A stretch of 59,982 bases of DNA from Pseudaestuariivita rosea (GCF_017592335.1 NZ_JACNMP010000021.1:1-59982); one strand, 5' to 3'. Positions 50,117-59,223 are shown, numbered from the stretch's first letter. Notes: a model not told the origin generated them from the sequence alone. Program-made: numbers and translations.

Positions 50117-52045
50117 ATGACCCATTCCGCCGATCAGATGGAACTGCGCGAAGACGATATCGTCAAGCACTACACCGCTGCCCTCGGTATGCTGGATGGC
50201 TTCGACCACGCCCCCCGCATCGCCAAAGCCAAATCCGCCCCCGCCCCCGAAAAATCATCGGGCATCGGCACGCGGCGCCGGTTTCGCAGCACCACGCCGG
50301 GGCTTGTCACCAAACCCACGGCCCGCACCGAGGGCGTGCATCTGATCGACCGCATCGAAAGCGGGGATGACGCGCTGACCTCACCCCTGCAGGCGACGGT
50401 TCTGCAGTCCCTGCGCCGGGCGCTGTCAATCGCGTTGGCCGTGGGTGAGGCCTATGCCGACCGCACGGGCCTGGCCGATCTGAAACGCGAGAACCTGCAA
50501 GGATCGCTGGCCGCCGGCAAGAAAACCGAATTCAGCGAATTGCTGACGGCCGAGGCGCTGGTGACGCTTTATGTCTTCGGCTCGGCCACGGCCTTCCTTC
50601 TGGCCCCGCACGCCAGTGAAGTCACGGTCGAAATCGGCGATATCGAGGAAGTGCTGACCGATAACGCTCAGCTGGCCCTGCACGGCATTCTGTGGGAGTT
50701 GGATCAGGACCTGGGCCTGTTCGTCGATGATGACAGCAAACTGGTCGCCTGCGTCCTGGCCTATGCCGAGGCGCTGATGGAAAAGGTGGCCTTGCGTGCC
50801 TCAACCGCTGGCCGTCTGGAACCCTTTAACGCGGCCAGTTGGCGGGTCGAGGAAGAGGGCTTTACCGTATCGGGCTTCACCCCCGCCCGCGCCGCCAAGG
50901 GTACGACGCTGACGATGACCTTCAAAAAACCGAATGAGGTCGTCGGCAACCATATCGCCAAATATCAGGCGATGAAGCTGTCGAAAATGCTGATGGCCTA
51001 TGACTTTGACCGCCGCCTGAACCCCTTTGCCGAACTGGGCGGGTTCATCTTTACCTTCATGGGCGACGGCGCGCCGGGCACGGGGAAAACCACGCTGATC
51101 CAGATGATGGCGGGGATGATCAATGACTATTGCCAGAATGCGGGCTATGTCTTTCGCTATCAGAACCTGAGCACTGACAACATCGACAGCTATCAGGGCA
51201 AATCGGGCCAGAACGCCAAGGCCTTTATCAACAATGTCATCGACCCTGGCGTGATCGGCTTTGGCACCATCGACGACATCGACCAGCTGGCGGGCAAGCG
51301 CGGCGACCGGCAATCCAGCGCGGGCCAGCTTGAGATTACGGCCGTGCTGATGGAAAGTTTCGCGGGCGCGAATACTGTTGTGCGCGGGAATTGCACGTTT
51401 GGGATGTTCTCGAACTATCCCGAAAATGTCGATGACGCCCTGCGCCAACGGGCGGGCGCTCGGTTTCTGGTCGATGGGCCGCAGACGCGCGAGGATTACA
51501 TCGACATCCTGCATCTGCTGATGGGCCGCAACCATGATATCCCGCTGGGCGATCATGAGGTTTTCGCCGCGCAAGAGATCAAGAAAGCCGTCGCCGCCAG
51601 TTTCGAAAGCCACAACCGCCCGCACGAGGAAGGCCTGATGCGCGTCTACGACCGCGTTGCGGCGGATCTGGGGCAGCTGGATACGATTGCGAAATTGGGC
51701 ACTTATCTGAAAGGTATCCAAGAGGCCGACGAACGTTTCACCGGCCGCGCCATCAAGAACATCACCGACGCGATCAAGGTCCGCGCGATGGACTTTGAGC
51801 TGCCCGATGAATGGATGGAAAACCCCGACCTGTTCCTGCGCAAGGATTACGACACCAAGAAAGCCATGATCGAAGACATGCGCCAGCCGATCACGGTCGA
51901 AATGGTCATCCAGGAAATCAACCGCTACGCCGACAGCGAATTCCGCTATGCGGATAAGTCGGATGAGGTCGCGATTGAGACCATGGTCCGAGACTTCGGC
52001 CGCCAGGAAGAAGCCAAACGGCGGTATGTGGAGGGGAAGGGGTGA
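50117..52045 (+). CDS. AAA+ ATPase of the unknown operon
   Basis: A 642-residue cytoplasmic protein. Residues 1-300 form an N-terminal region of unknown fold. The AAA module has Walker A G318-APGTG-K324-T325 and a Walker B-like GFGTIDDIDQ (D386, D387), where the usual D-E is D-D. NYPENVDDALRQRAGARFLVDGP is a plausible sensor-2/arginine-finger block. A helical lid region follows. One AAA domain suggests a ring remodeler rather than a Clp-type protease partner. GGAGAT lies upstream of the ATG. Its stop overlaps the start of the thioredoxin-like gene. The substrate is unknown; neighbouring small membrane proteins are candidates. Confidence 0.88.
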   Translation: MTHSADQMELREDDIVKHYTAALGMLDGFDHAPRIAKAKSAPAPEKSSGIGTRRRFRSTTPGLVTKPTARTEGVHLIDRIESGDDALTSPLQATVLQSLRRALSIALAVGEAYADRTGLADLKRENLQGSLAAGKKTEFSELLTAEALVTLYVFGSATAFLLAPHASEVTVEIGDIEEVLTDNAQLALHGILWELDQDLGLFVDDDSKLVACVLAYAEALMEKVALRASTAGRLEPFNAASWRVEEEGFTVSGFTPARAAKGTTLTMTFKKPNEVVGNHIAKYQAMKLSKMLMAYDFDRRLNPFAELGGFIFTFMGDGAPGTGKTTLIQMMAGMINDYCQNAGYVFRYQNLSTDNIDSYQGKSGQNAKAFINNVIDPGVIGFGTIDDIDQLAGKRGDRQSSAGQLEITAVLMESFAGANTVVRGNCTFGMFSNYPENVDDALRQRAGARFLVDGPQTREDYIDILHLLMGRNHDIPLGDHEVFAAQEIKKAVAASFESHNRPHEEGLMRVYDRVAADLGQLDTIAKLGTYLKGIQEADERFTGRAIKNITDAIKVRAMDFELPDEWMENPDLFLRKDYDTKKAMIEDMRQPITVEMVIQEINRYADSEFRYADKSDEVAIETMVRDFGRQEEAKRRYVEGKG

Positions 52046-52716
52046 GTATCATGAAGCTGAAAGCGATCACCGGCTTCATATGCCTTACCTTTGTGTTATC
52101 ATCTGGCACATTTGCTGAAGCAGAAACCCAAGCAGTAGTCGTGCCAGAAACTCCAATTGTTGAGTGTCGTGGCGGCAGATCGAAACTATATGATGAGTGT
52201 GGTTCTCAGGTCGCGCTTTTCAAGCGCGCCCAAGATATTGCAAGGCAAGAAAATAAGGTGCTTTTGGTCTCGTACGGTGCCGAGTGGTGTATATGGTGCC
52301 ACGTTTTTCATGCCCATATTCAGGGCGTGAGTGACGAATTCAACTATACTTATTCTGATCCCGAAGATGCAGAGAAGTATCAAAGCACACTTCGCGAAAG
52401 ATCATCCGAAGATCAAACTCAGAAGGCTACAGACCTGGCATCCTTTTTTGCCGACAACTTCGTGCTTGTGCATATTGATACCCGGTATGCAGATGATGGT
52501 TTTACTGTCTTAGAGTTAAGTGGTGCTGAACATCACTATAATGGTTGGCTGCCGTTTATATTCAGCGTCAAAAGCAATGGCGATATCGCAGCCGTGCTGG
52601 ATGCGCAGAAAGTGCAAATAAGAGCAGATGAGTTGTTTTACTGGTATAGAGGATATGACCGCGATCTTTTGCAACAAGATTTAGAACGTCTTAGGGTTGA
52701 GGCGGTGAGTAATTGA
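52042..52716 (+). CDS. Secreted thioredoxin-fold protein
   Basis: A 224-residue protein with a signal peptide (LKAITGFICLTFVLSSGTFAEA) and a DUF255/thioredoxin-like fold. The redox pair is C83-I-W-C86 in VSYGAEWCIWCHVFH; two other cysteines (C42, C53) may form a disulphide. A GTG at 52042 overlaps the ATPase stop by 4 nt; an ATG at 52051 with AAGGGG upstream is equally possible. It is much more AT-rich than the ATPase gene. It would work in the periplasm, unlike the ATPase. Confidence 0.78.
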   Translation: MSIMKLKAITGFICLTFVLSSGTFAEAETQAVVVPETPIVECRGGRSKLYDECGSQVALFKRAQDIARQENKVLLVSYGAEWCIWCHVFHAHIQGVSDEFNYTYSDPEDAEKYQSTLRERSSEDQTQKATDLASFFADNFVLVHIDTRYADDGFTVLELSGAEHHYNGWLPFIFSVKSNGDIAAVLDAQKVQIRADELFYWYRGYDRDLLQQDLERLRVEAVSN

Positions 52717-52779
52717 TTGCGGCGTATCATATGCTTTCAGAACACCGGGCGGGATGGTGATGGCAGTGCGGTGCTTTGA

Positions 52780-53181
52780 ATGAACCCCATGGGCGTTGAC
52801 ATAAACCCCAATGACGTGGCGCGGGATGAGGCGATTGATTGGGTGCTCAGCGCGGGGGGCGTTGTTGTGCCGTTGATTATCATCTGCGTCCTGGCGGTTT
52901 GGGTGCCGCGGCGGATTGGGGCTTTGTTTCCCGAAACGGCGGGCGGGTTGATCCTGAACGGGGTGGTCACAGCGGCCCTGATGCTGACCCTGGCCATGGG
53001 GTATTTCTGGGCGGCCTATGCGCTGCAATCGGACGCGATTTTCCAGCTGATCGGGGATGTGCCTCTGCAATCCTTCCTGCATTTTCTGCGCCTTGGCATG
53101 CTGTCGGCCTTCCTCTGGGGGCCGCTTGTGGTACTGTCGGCCGCAAACCAGCACCGCCACTGGAAGGAGAATACCTGGTAA
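52780..53181 (+). CDS. Membrane protein, unknown
   Basis: A 133-residue protein with three or four hydrophobic segments (GGVVVPLIIICVLAVWV, LILNGVVTAALMLTLAMGYFWAAYAL, FLRLGMLSAFLWGPLVVL). Its stop overlaps the next ATG by 1 nt (TAATG). The start may be this ATG or the one nine bases later. No family recognised. Confidence 0.7.
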   Translation: MNPMGVDINPNDVARDEAIDWVLSAGGVVVPLIIICVLAVWVPRRIGALFPETAGGLILNGVVTAALMLTLAMGYFWAAYALQSDAIFQLIGDVPLQSFLHFLRLGMLSAFLWGPLVVLSAANQHRHWKENTW

Positions 53182-53480
53182 TGCAATGGCAGCAGCTTGC
53201 ATATTACGCGCTGATGATCGTTTTGCCGTTTTTTATCGGCAAGGCCGCGGCCCGGCGCGTTTCGCTTGGCTGGCTGCCAGGGTTAGTGATCACGATCGCA
53301 GCCTCCACCGCCATCATGTTTGCCCTTTGGATGTTGATGCGTGTCTATATCGGACGGCGCGGCGGAAGCCTGGGGCTGATGCTGAACCTTGAGTTTTCGG
53401 CGCCTTATCTGATTATTGCGGCAATCATCGGCGCGCTGACCTTCACCATCGTCAAACTGATGCGGCGGAGGGCGGCATGA
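53181..53480 (+). CDS. Membrane protein, unknown
   Basis: A 99-residue protein with three hydrophobic segments (QLAYYALMIVLPFFIGKAA, GLVITIAASTAIMFALWMLM, APYLIIAAIIGALTFTIVKL). It overlaps its neighbours by 1 and 4 nt. With the 133-residue protein it may form one membrane complex. No family recognised. Confidence 0.7.
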   Translation: MQWQQLAYYALMIVLPFFIGKAAARRVSLGWLPGLVITIAASTAIMFALWMLMRVYIGRRGGSLGLMLNLEFSAPYLIIAAIIGALTFTIVKLMRRRAA

Positions 53481-54808
53481 GGCACCTGATCGAACGCGGC
53501 CTGATGTTTGGCAACCTGATCGAGGTCAGCAGCCCTGTTCTGGTCGAACGCTATAACCGCGCGCTGCGGCATCTGACGGGGCGGGAAACGGGGCTGGAGG
53601 ATTTTCACATCGATATCTCGGGCTATTCCCCCGAGATCGGGCATGAGCTGGGCGATGATCTGTATTTGAACCACGCGGGTGTGAACCGGCAATTTATCCT
53701 GCTGACGACCGAACAGAAAACCGCCCCGCTGCTGGACGCGAAATTTTCGACCTCTCGTGGTATTCTGCGGCAGTTTATCGAACAAAACGAGGCGCAGCTT
53801 TTTGCTCTGACTGCGCGCGATGCCGTGGCGGGTGAACTGGTGAATTCGGTCTACGATGCCTCGACCCCCGCCAGCCTGCTGGATATCCGGCGTGTTAAGG
53901 TTGAGGCCGACACGACCGAAGGCACCGTCAAACAGGCGGCCAAGCTGGGCCATCTGATCGACCGGTTCAAGCGGGACGAGGACGCCTGGTTCGACGACGT
54001 TCTGATCGCAGATATGATCACCATGGCCAAGAAAACCGGCGACGTCACGCGCAACCCGGTCAAGCTGACGGCGGCCAGTTTTCAGCAGAAAAGCTTCTGG
54101 ACGTCGCATTTCGGGGGGCTTTATGTGTTCCGCGATCTGGACCGCGAAGCGGTGATCACATCGGGCGATGCGGATGATCTGGGTGATATGCCGATTGCGA
54201 ATGTCTTCAGCCTGTCATCACGCAATCAGATCGCGGCGTTTCTGCAGGCAAACGATCTGGTCGAACCGATTGTCAGCGCCCGCGGCATCGACGCCACCGC
54301 GATCCTGCGTCAGAAGATGGATTTCATCCTGGTCCATGTCGCGGCCACGATGGATGAACCCATCGGCCAGATGAACCGCACCGCACTGCGCCAGTTTGCG
54401 CGCCGATACCTGAAGCTGCTGCCCGAAGAATTCAACGGCCTGGCGGCCTTGCTGCGCTGGGCCGAAGATAACGGACCCTGGCCGCGCATCACCTCGGATC
54501 ATCCGGCGTATTTTTACACTCTGCGCTCGAAACCACATGATCACCACGATCTGGTCAACATGCTGCTGTCTGAACTGGCCCCGCTGGACGTGCGGCAGCT
54601 GTTTATCTGCCATAAGGAATTGTTTTATAAGCGCTATGCAGGCTGGACCGACGAAAAGCAGAAGTTCGTGGCCGAGTTTCTGGAACGCGAATATCTGGTC
54701 GACAAGGTCGCCGCCCGACAGGCGCTGTTCGGGCACGAAGCCCCGATGGAGGAGATGCCAAGCATGATCGACATGATGAGCCCCTGGCGCGCGGTAAGGG
54801 GGCGATAA
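53477..54808 (+). CDS. Soluble protein, DUF6638-like
   Basis: A 443-residue cytoplasmic protein. Blocks such as FHIDISGYSPEIGHELGDDLYLN, FILLTTEQKTAPLLDAKFSTSRGILRQFIEQNEAQLFALTARDAVAGEL and FWTSHFGGLYVFRDLDREAV match my memory of a roseobacter family listed as DUF6638, but I could not check. No catalytic motif is obvious. The start overlaps the previous stop by 4 nt and the next gene starts directly after its stop. Confidence 0.8.
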   Translation: MRHLIERGLMFGNLIEVSSPVLVERYNRALRHLTGRETGLEDFHIDISGYSPEIGHELGDDLYLNHAGVNRQFILLTTEQKTAPLLDAKFSTSRGILRQFIEQNEAQLFALTARDAVAGELVNSVYDASTPASLLDIRRVKVEADTTEGTVKQAAKLGHLIDRFKRDEDAWFDDVLIADMITMAKKTGDVTRNPVKLTAASFQQKSFWTSHFGGLYVFRDLDREAVITSGDADDLGDMPIANVFSLSSRNQIAAFLQANDLVEPIVSARGIDATAILRQKMDFILVHVAATMDEPIGQMNRTALRQFARRYLKLLPEEFNGLAALLRWAEDNGPWPRITSDHPAYFYTLRSKPHDHHDLVNMLLSELAPLDVRQLFICHKELFYKRYAGWTDEKQKFVAEFLEREYLVDKVAARQALFGHEAPMEEMPSMIDMMSPWRAVRGR

Positions 54809-55075
54809 ATGGCGCTTCTGCGGGTTATCTTTATCGGATTTATCTTTCTGACGATCGTCTATGTCGTTCTGTCGCTTTATTCCCGCAGCGTGCGCCGGTC
54901 GAAACTGGCGCGCGAATGGGATCAGGAGGTGCGCATCGGCGACCGCGATGCCTTTATCCGCGAAGGGATGGAGGATTACGATAATTCGTTTCGCAAGAAA
55001 CTTCTTTGGGGCGTTTATATTGTGCCCGTCGTATTAATGATTACGATTATATACATCACGAATTTTGTGAACTAG
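54809..55075 (+). CDS. Small membrane protein, unknown
   Basis: An 88-residue protein with hydrophobic segments at both ends (VIFIGFIFLTIVYVVLSLYS and LLWGVYIVPVVLMITIIYITNFV) and a charged middle (RRSKLAREWDQEVRIGDRDAFIREGMEDYDNSFRKK). It follows the DUF6638-like gene without a gap. Confidence 0.72.
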   Translation: MALLRVIFIGFIFLTIVYVVLSLYSRSVRRSKLAREWDQEVRIGDRDAFIREGMEDYDNSFRKKLLWGVYIVPVVLMITIIYITNFVN

Positions 55076-55084
55076 GGGGACGGG

Positions 55085-55735
55085 ATGCGGTATATCAAAT
55101 GGGGTTTCAGGATCGTTTTTTGGACGTTCGTCCTGGCCTTTCTGCATTATACGCTGCCTCAGAAAGACGTCGTGCGGATTGTGAATACGTACGAAGAACG
55201 CATTGATCTGGCTGACTGGACACGCATTTTCTGGTCTATTCCTGACGATCAGTCAGAGACATTGGTCAATCGCGATGTTCAGTTCATTCAAGCAATCAGG
55301 CCGAACGAAGGGCGAGTTGTTTACCGAAATGAAGACACTGGCTGGAACTGGCCGCCCTATTTCAAGTTTGACACCGCCGATCTTTATACCGATGCGAATG
55401 ACTATATCTCGACAAGTGCCGATCCCGTCTGGGTCGTGATCACGCACTACGGTTGGCGTAACAGGTTCCTGTCGATCTTTCCCAATGCCATCAGCATTCG
55501 CCCGGTCGAGGGGCCGGATGTTTACCCCATCCCGTGGGTCAGCATCATTATTCTGATTGTGCTGTTTGCGGTCTATTGGGCAATCCGGGTGCGATGGATC
55601 CGGTTCCGCAAGGCGCGGATTGATCCTCTGGTCGAAGGGGCGGGGGATACGTTTCATGCGGTCGATCAGCGCTATGATGAAACCCGCGGGCGGTTTCGGC
55701 GGTGGCTGGACAGCTGGAAAAGCAAACCCCGCTGA
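55085..55735 (+). CDS. DUF1523-type membrane protein
   Basis: A 216-residue protein with an N-terminal and a C-terminal hydrophobic helix (GFRIVFWTFVLAFLHYTLPQ and WVSIIILIVLFAVYWAI) around a periplasmic domain: VVYRNEDTGWNWPPYFKFDTADL and VVITHYGWRNRFLSIFPNAISIRPVEGPDV. These blocks fit DUF1523. The C-terminal tail is cytoplasmic and basic. AGGGGGA precedes the ATG. It is the last gene of the unknown operon. Confidence 0.82.
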   Translation: MRYIKWGFRIVFWTFVLAFLHYTLPQKDVVRIVNTYEERIDLADWTRIFWSIPDDQSETLVNRDVQFIQAIRPNEGRVVYRNEDTGWNWPPYFKFDTADLYTDANDYISTSADPVWVVITHYGWRNRFLSIFPNAISIRPVEGPDVYPIPWVSIIILIVLFAVYWAIRVRWIRFRKARIDPLVEGAGDTFHAVDQRYDETRGRFRRWLDSWKSKPR

Positions 55736-55738
55736 TCT

Positions 55739-56431
55739 TTGGACAGGGCCTTTATCTTTGATGTCTTTGGCACCCTGGTCGATTGGCGGACGGGGGTGGC
55801 GGATGTCGCGGCGGGAATGTTTGCGGATCGTGGTCTGACCACTGACCCTTACGATTTCGCGATGTACTGGCGGTCACGCTATCAGCCCGCGATGGAACGT
55901 GTCCGATCCGGTGGGCGCGGCTATGTACCGCTGGATCAGCTGCATCTGGAAAATCTGAACGAAACGCTGGATCATTTCGGTATAGAAGGCGCCTTTGACC
56001 CGGCCGCGCGCGGCCAGCTGAACCGCGCCTGGGAACAGCTGCCGCCCTGGCCTGATGCGGTGCCCGGTCTGACTGCGTTGCGGCAGAGGGCGTTTATTGC
56101 GCCCTGTTCGAACGGCTCAATCGCGCTGATGGCTCGGTTAGCCCGGTTCGCGGGGTTTCCGTGGGACGCCATTCTGGGGGCTGAGGTTGCGCAGGACTAT
56201 AAGCCCAAATCGCAGGTCTATCTGGCCTCATGCGCCGCACTGGGCCTGGCGCCGGAGCGGGTTGTGATGGTGGCTGCCCATAACGACGATCTAACGGTGG
56301 CGCGGGCTGCGGGGCTGAAAACGGCCTTTATCCCGCGGGTGTCCGAATATGGGCTGGATGTTGAAGCTGAAAGCGCCCCGACACAAGACTGGGATATGGT
56401 GGTTGAGCGGATCGGTGATCTGGCGGTTTGA
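55739..56431 (+). CDS. Type II haloacid dehalogenase-like HAD hydrolase
   Basis: A 230-residue HAD-superfamily protein. The nucleophile is D8 in FIFDVFGTLVDWR; motif 2 is APCSNGS; motif 3 Lys is in AQDYKPKSQVY; motif 4 is VAAHNDDLTVARAAG. This is the L-2-haloacid dehalogenase pattern. It begins at a TTG 3 nt after the DUF1523 stop, the only start that keeps the motif at the N-terminus. Real substrates may be small phosphates or haloacids. Confidence 0.85.
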   Translation: MDRAFIFDVFGTLVDWRTGVADVAAGMFADRGLTTDPYDFAMYWRSRYQPAMERVRSGGRGYVPLDQLHLENLNETLDHFGIEGAFDPAARGQLNRAWEQLPPWPDAVPGLTALRQRAFIAPCSNGSIALMARLARFAGFPWDAILGAEVAQDYKPKSQVYLASCAALGLAPERVVMVAAHNDDLTVARAAGLKTAFIPRVSEYGLDVEAESAPTQDWDMVVERIGDLAV

Positions 56432-56750
56432 AGAGCCGCGCCCGTATTTCAGCTGATATGATGCAAATGGACTTTCGCCTGGCCGCATTGCTTCGGATGA
56501 TCGCGCGGGAACTGCAAATCACACCAATGACGGTGGTCGAGTTGCCTGACACCAACCAAATCCAATACCAAACCACCGAACCGCAACAAGCGCTTCTGCG
56601 ATCCATCGCCTTCGAATATGAGATGTTTGAACCGGGCCCCGACGTAGACCATGGCGAGAACGTATTGTTGGCTCAGCCGGGCGGACAGGCGCGAAGTATA
56701 GACCTCGGTCAGATCGACCGTCTCGGCGAAGGTGTAGCTGCCTTCGGTCA

Positions 56751-57169
56751 CCTCTACCCCATCATGGCGCAGGATCTGCGAGGTGCCGCCCAGGACCATC
56801 GCCGCGCCCATTTGTGTCAAGGCTGTGGCAAAGGCCGGACCAACGCCCGGAATAAACGAGGCAGCGATCAGAACCGCGCCAGTGATAACCTTGCCCAACC
56901 CGCCGTCTTTCGCGCCTTGCGCGCGGCACGATATGCAGCTCGGTCTCCTCCGCGGCAAAAGCGATGTGCAACTCCTGCGGTGACTGATCGCGGCCATTCA
57001 CCTCGGCCCCGCGAAAGACCTGATAGAGCCGATCCCGCACATGAGCCTCAAACCCCTCAACCAGAGTGCAGAGCGCGCGCACCGCCTCGGCCGGGGTGTC
57101 GATGGCAAAACGGAACTCGCGGCCGAAGGCTTTGCCCAGGGCACCGTGTAGGTAAATGGTGCGGATCAT
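56751..57169 (-). pseudogene. Frameshifted phage tail assembly protein I
   Basis: From the ATG at 57169 the frame reads MIRTIYLHGALGKAFG and TPAEAVRALCTLVEGFEAHV, as in lambda-type tail assembly protein I. Homology ends at HIVPRA near 56917 and continues in another frame with GAKDGGLGKVITGAVLIAASFIPGVGPAFATALTQMGAAMVLGGTSQIL, the hydrophobic end of the same family. One frameshift near 56915-56925 explains this. Downstream (56449-56750) an open frame with VDLTEVYTSRLSARLS may come from a tail-tip protein. No other prophage genes remain. Confidence 0.75.
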
Positions 57170-57170
57170 C

Positions 57171-57227
57171 TCAGCCCTTAAACCGCAGCCAATGGGTGAT
57201 GTGTTTTAGCTTGCAGGCAATCACCGG
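57171..57227 (-). pseudogene. C-terminal fragment of phage tail protein K (NlpC/P60 type)
   Basis: A short minus-strand frame, VIACKLKHITHWLRFKG then TGA, ends 1 nt before the start of the tail protein I remnant. This is the usual end of lambda-type K proteins, and K-I is the usual order. The catalytic NlpC/P60 domain is absent. In another frame a 45-codon ORF (57178-57315, MKGQKLKLSVVVPMKGDETP) overlaps it; this too may be a phage scrap. From 57316 to 57986 I see no credible gene. Confidence 0.55.
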
Positions 57228-57986
57228 TCATCCAATCGGGCGGCTGCGGCACTTCGGGCGTCTCATCGCCCTTCATCGGCACCACAACGGAAAGTTTCAG
57301 CTTTTGGCCTTTCATCGGATCTTTCAGTTTCCGCTGTCAGGATGGGCTTTTTTCTCAATTCGACCTGACCATACAGAACACTCCCACGTGCGGTCCCCGC
57401 CACGCGGCCAGAATTCCAGACCCACCCCCGGTCCCTCATTTTGATGAAACACCTCGCGTGCCATCTTGCGCGAATTTCGTGCATGCTCGAATTCACAGAT
57501 CGCGGGACTTTGCGGCCCTTGGATTCTGCTCCATCAATGTCTGGTTTCCTTTTGTGGCGGTGTCCTCGAAGCTGTTTCCAGCTCGACACTCAAACTTGCG
57601 GCCAAGCCGAAAAACCGTCTTCGCACGGTCTCTGAGTAGGGATTGTCCTTCTTAATCACTTCGAATACCTGCTGTGCACAATGCTGAGCCATGGAAACGC
57701 TTTAGTCAACACGTCAAAGCGATAGATCAGCATCCGGGCACACCTTGCAGATCTCGTAAGCCTTACTTTTGATGAGGAACGCTGGAAACAGCGGCCCTCA
57801 TCCGGATTAGGTTGGCGATCACGCCATCACTATCAATTATGGCAAACATCTGAAAAACAGACCTTCGCCTCACCGCAAGAAATTTTGCAGAATGGGCGCG
57901 AAACGGACGACCTTCGCTGTCAATTGCACGAAGGTCGGCTTTGCCTTACCAAGTTGGCGGAACAGAAGTGCAACATAGATGGTAGC

Positions 57987-58562
57987 CTAGCTGGGACACA
58001 TCCAAGCATTTAGCTGTATGGTAAGTCTGTTTTTGACGTTCTGGTCACTTTGTAGCGCACAAAGGCTGAGTGCGATCGAACTGACCGGGAAAGCCTGAAT
58101 TCCTTCAGACAAAAGCTCCGCCGATATGTCCTGGCGGAAGGGGCCACTTTTCAGTTTTTCAATCAGGATACGGTCATATCGATATATGGATTCGGCGATC
58201 TTTCCGACCTCCTCGACAGCAAGTGCACCTGACAGGCGTAGAAAGAGGTCAAAAATGTATCGCTCACCGGAGATAAAACTGAGGAACGGCATGATACTGG
58301 CAACCACGTGTTCGACAGAGTCGAAGTTTTGGACGATCTCTAAATCATCGAGTAGGGCTTCCAATCGTTCCGCGACCAGAATGTCCATAAGCGCGTCTTT
58401 GTCTTTAAAGTGAGCAAAGAATGTACCCTTCGCAACTTCTGCACGTGACACAACCTCCTCTACGCGAAGCTTTTCATAACCGGAACACGAGACAATCTCC
58501 CTTGCAGAGCTCAGGAGGCGTTTCCGTGTCTTCAAGCTTCTGAGTTGTTTCGCGCGAGCCAT
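57987..58562 (-). CDS. TetR-family transcriptional regulator
   Basis: A 191-residue repressor. The helix-turn-helix is RLLSSAREIVSCSGYEKLRVEEVVSRAEVAKGTFFAHFKDKDALM. The ligand-binding C-terminal domain is not recognisable. It is divergent by 49 bp from the oxidoreductase remnant, with a palindrome between. It probably represses itself and that gene, as TetR regulators of quinone oxidoreductases often do. It appears intact. Confidence 0.9.
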   Translation of the reverse strand: MARAKQLRSLKTRKRLLSSAREIVSCSGYEKLRVEEVVSRAEVAKGTFFAHFKDKDALMDILVAERLEALLDDLEIVQNFDSVEHVVASIMPFLSFISGERYIFDLFLRLSGALAVEEVGKIAESIYRYDRILIEKLKSGPFRQDISAELLSEGIQAFPVSSIALSLCALQSDQNVKNRLTIQLNAWMCPS

Positions 58563-58583
58563 GAATTTTTCTAAGCCACATAT

Positions 58584-58595
58584 TGACCGCGGTCA
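58584..58595. promoter_or_regulatory. Putative TetR operator
   Basis: TGACCGCGGTCA is a perfect 12-bp palindrome centred in the interval between the TetR gene and the oxidoreductase remnant. TGACC/GGTCA half-sites are common in TetR operators. The bound protein is inferred from position. Confidence 0.6.
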
Positions 58596-58611
58596 CCTTT
58601 ATGGAGCTAAC

Positions 58612-59205
58612 ATGTTTGGAAAACGTATTTACGTCCTTAACGGACACCCTGGCGAGGTTTCATTGTCAAAGCAGTTCTCAGAAGATTACGCGCAGGCTGC
58701 GGCGAAGGCGGGGCACGACGTTCGGATCACCCATCTGAGTGATTTAGATTTTGATCTCGACTTTTGAGGCGGTGGATACAAGGACCTGAAGCCTCTTGAA
58801 ACGGGCCTCAAGGGTGTGGTGGACAATCTGCAATGGAGCGAACATATCTTACTTTTGACGCCCATGTGGTGGAGCGGGCTACCTGCGAAGTTGAAAGGCC
58901 TGTTTAACAGAATTCTTCTTCCTGGTACTGCGTTCGACACGCGCGAAAAGACGCTTCTTGGGATGCCAAAGCCACTTCTGCGTGGGCGAACCGCACGGCT
59001 GATCATGACTTCGGACACGCCGAACTGGTTTTTCCGGCTCGTTTACAAGACTGCAATGGTACGCCAGCTTCGCTCACAAGTTTTTGGGTTCATTGGCATC
59101 ACGCCCTTGCACGTCACCCACTTTTCGGAAGCCAGCGAGGCAAAGCCAGAAATCATCGAGGCGTGGTCTAACAAAGTTGCCAGCCTTGGGGCGAGTGCTG
59201 GTTAA
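58612..59205 (+). pseudogene. NAD(P)H quinone oxidoreductase-like gene with in-frame stop
   Basis: A flavodoxin-2 fold protein starting MFGKRIYVLNGHPGEVSLSKQF. After HLSDLDFDLDF an in-frame TGA (58765-58767) interrupts it; the same frame continues GGGYKDLKPLETGL, LLLTPMWWSGLPAKLKGLFNRILLPGTAF and on to a normal end at 59205. Apart from that codon, the length (about 197) and motifs are complete. A single point mutation (for example GGA to TGA) is the simplest cause. It is the probable target of the divergent TetR. Confidence 0.8.
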
Positions 59206-59223
59206 CCGGACGAGGGATTTCTT

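Noticed and set aside
57441-57655. Two small plus-strand frames downstream of the phage remnant
   Set aside because: They overlap in different frames without ribosome sites or recognisable similarity.
58765-58767. TGA read as selenocysteine
   Set aside because: Position is a Gly-rich loop of the flavodoxin fold with no redox role, and no convincing SECIS-like hairpin was seen downstream.
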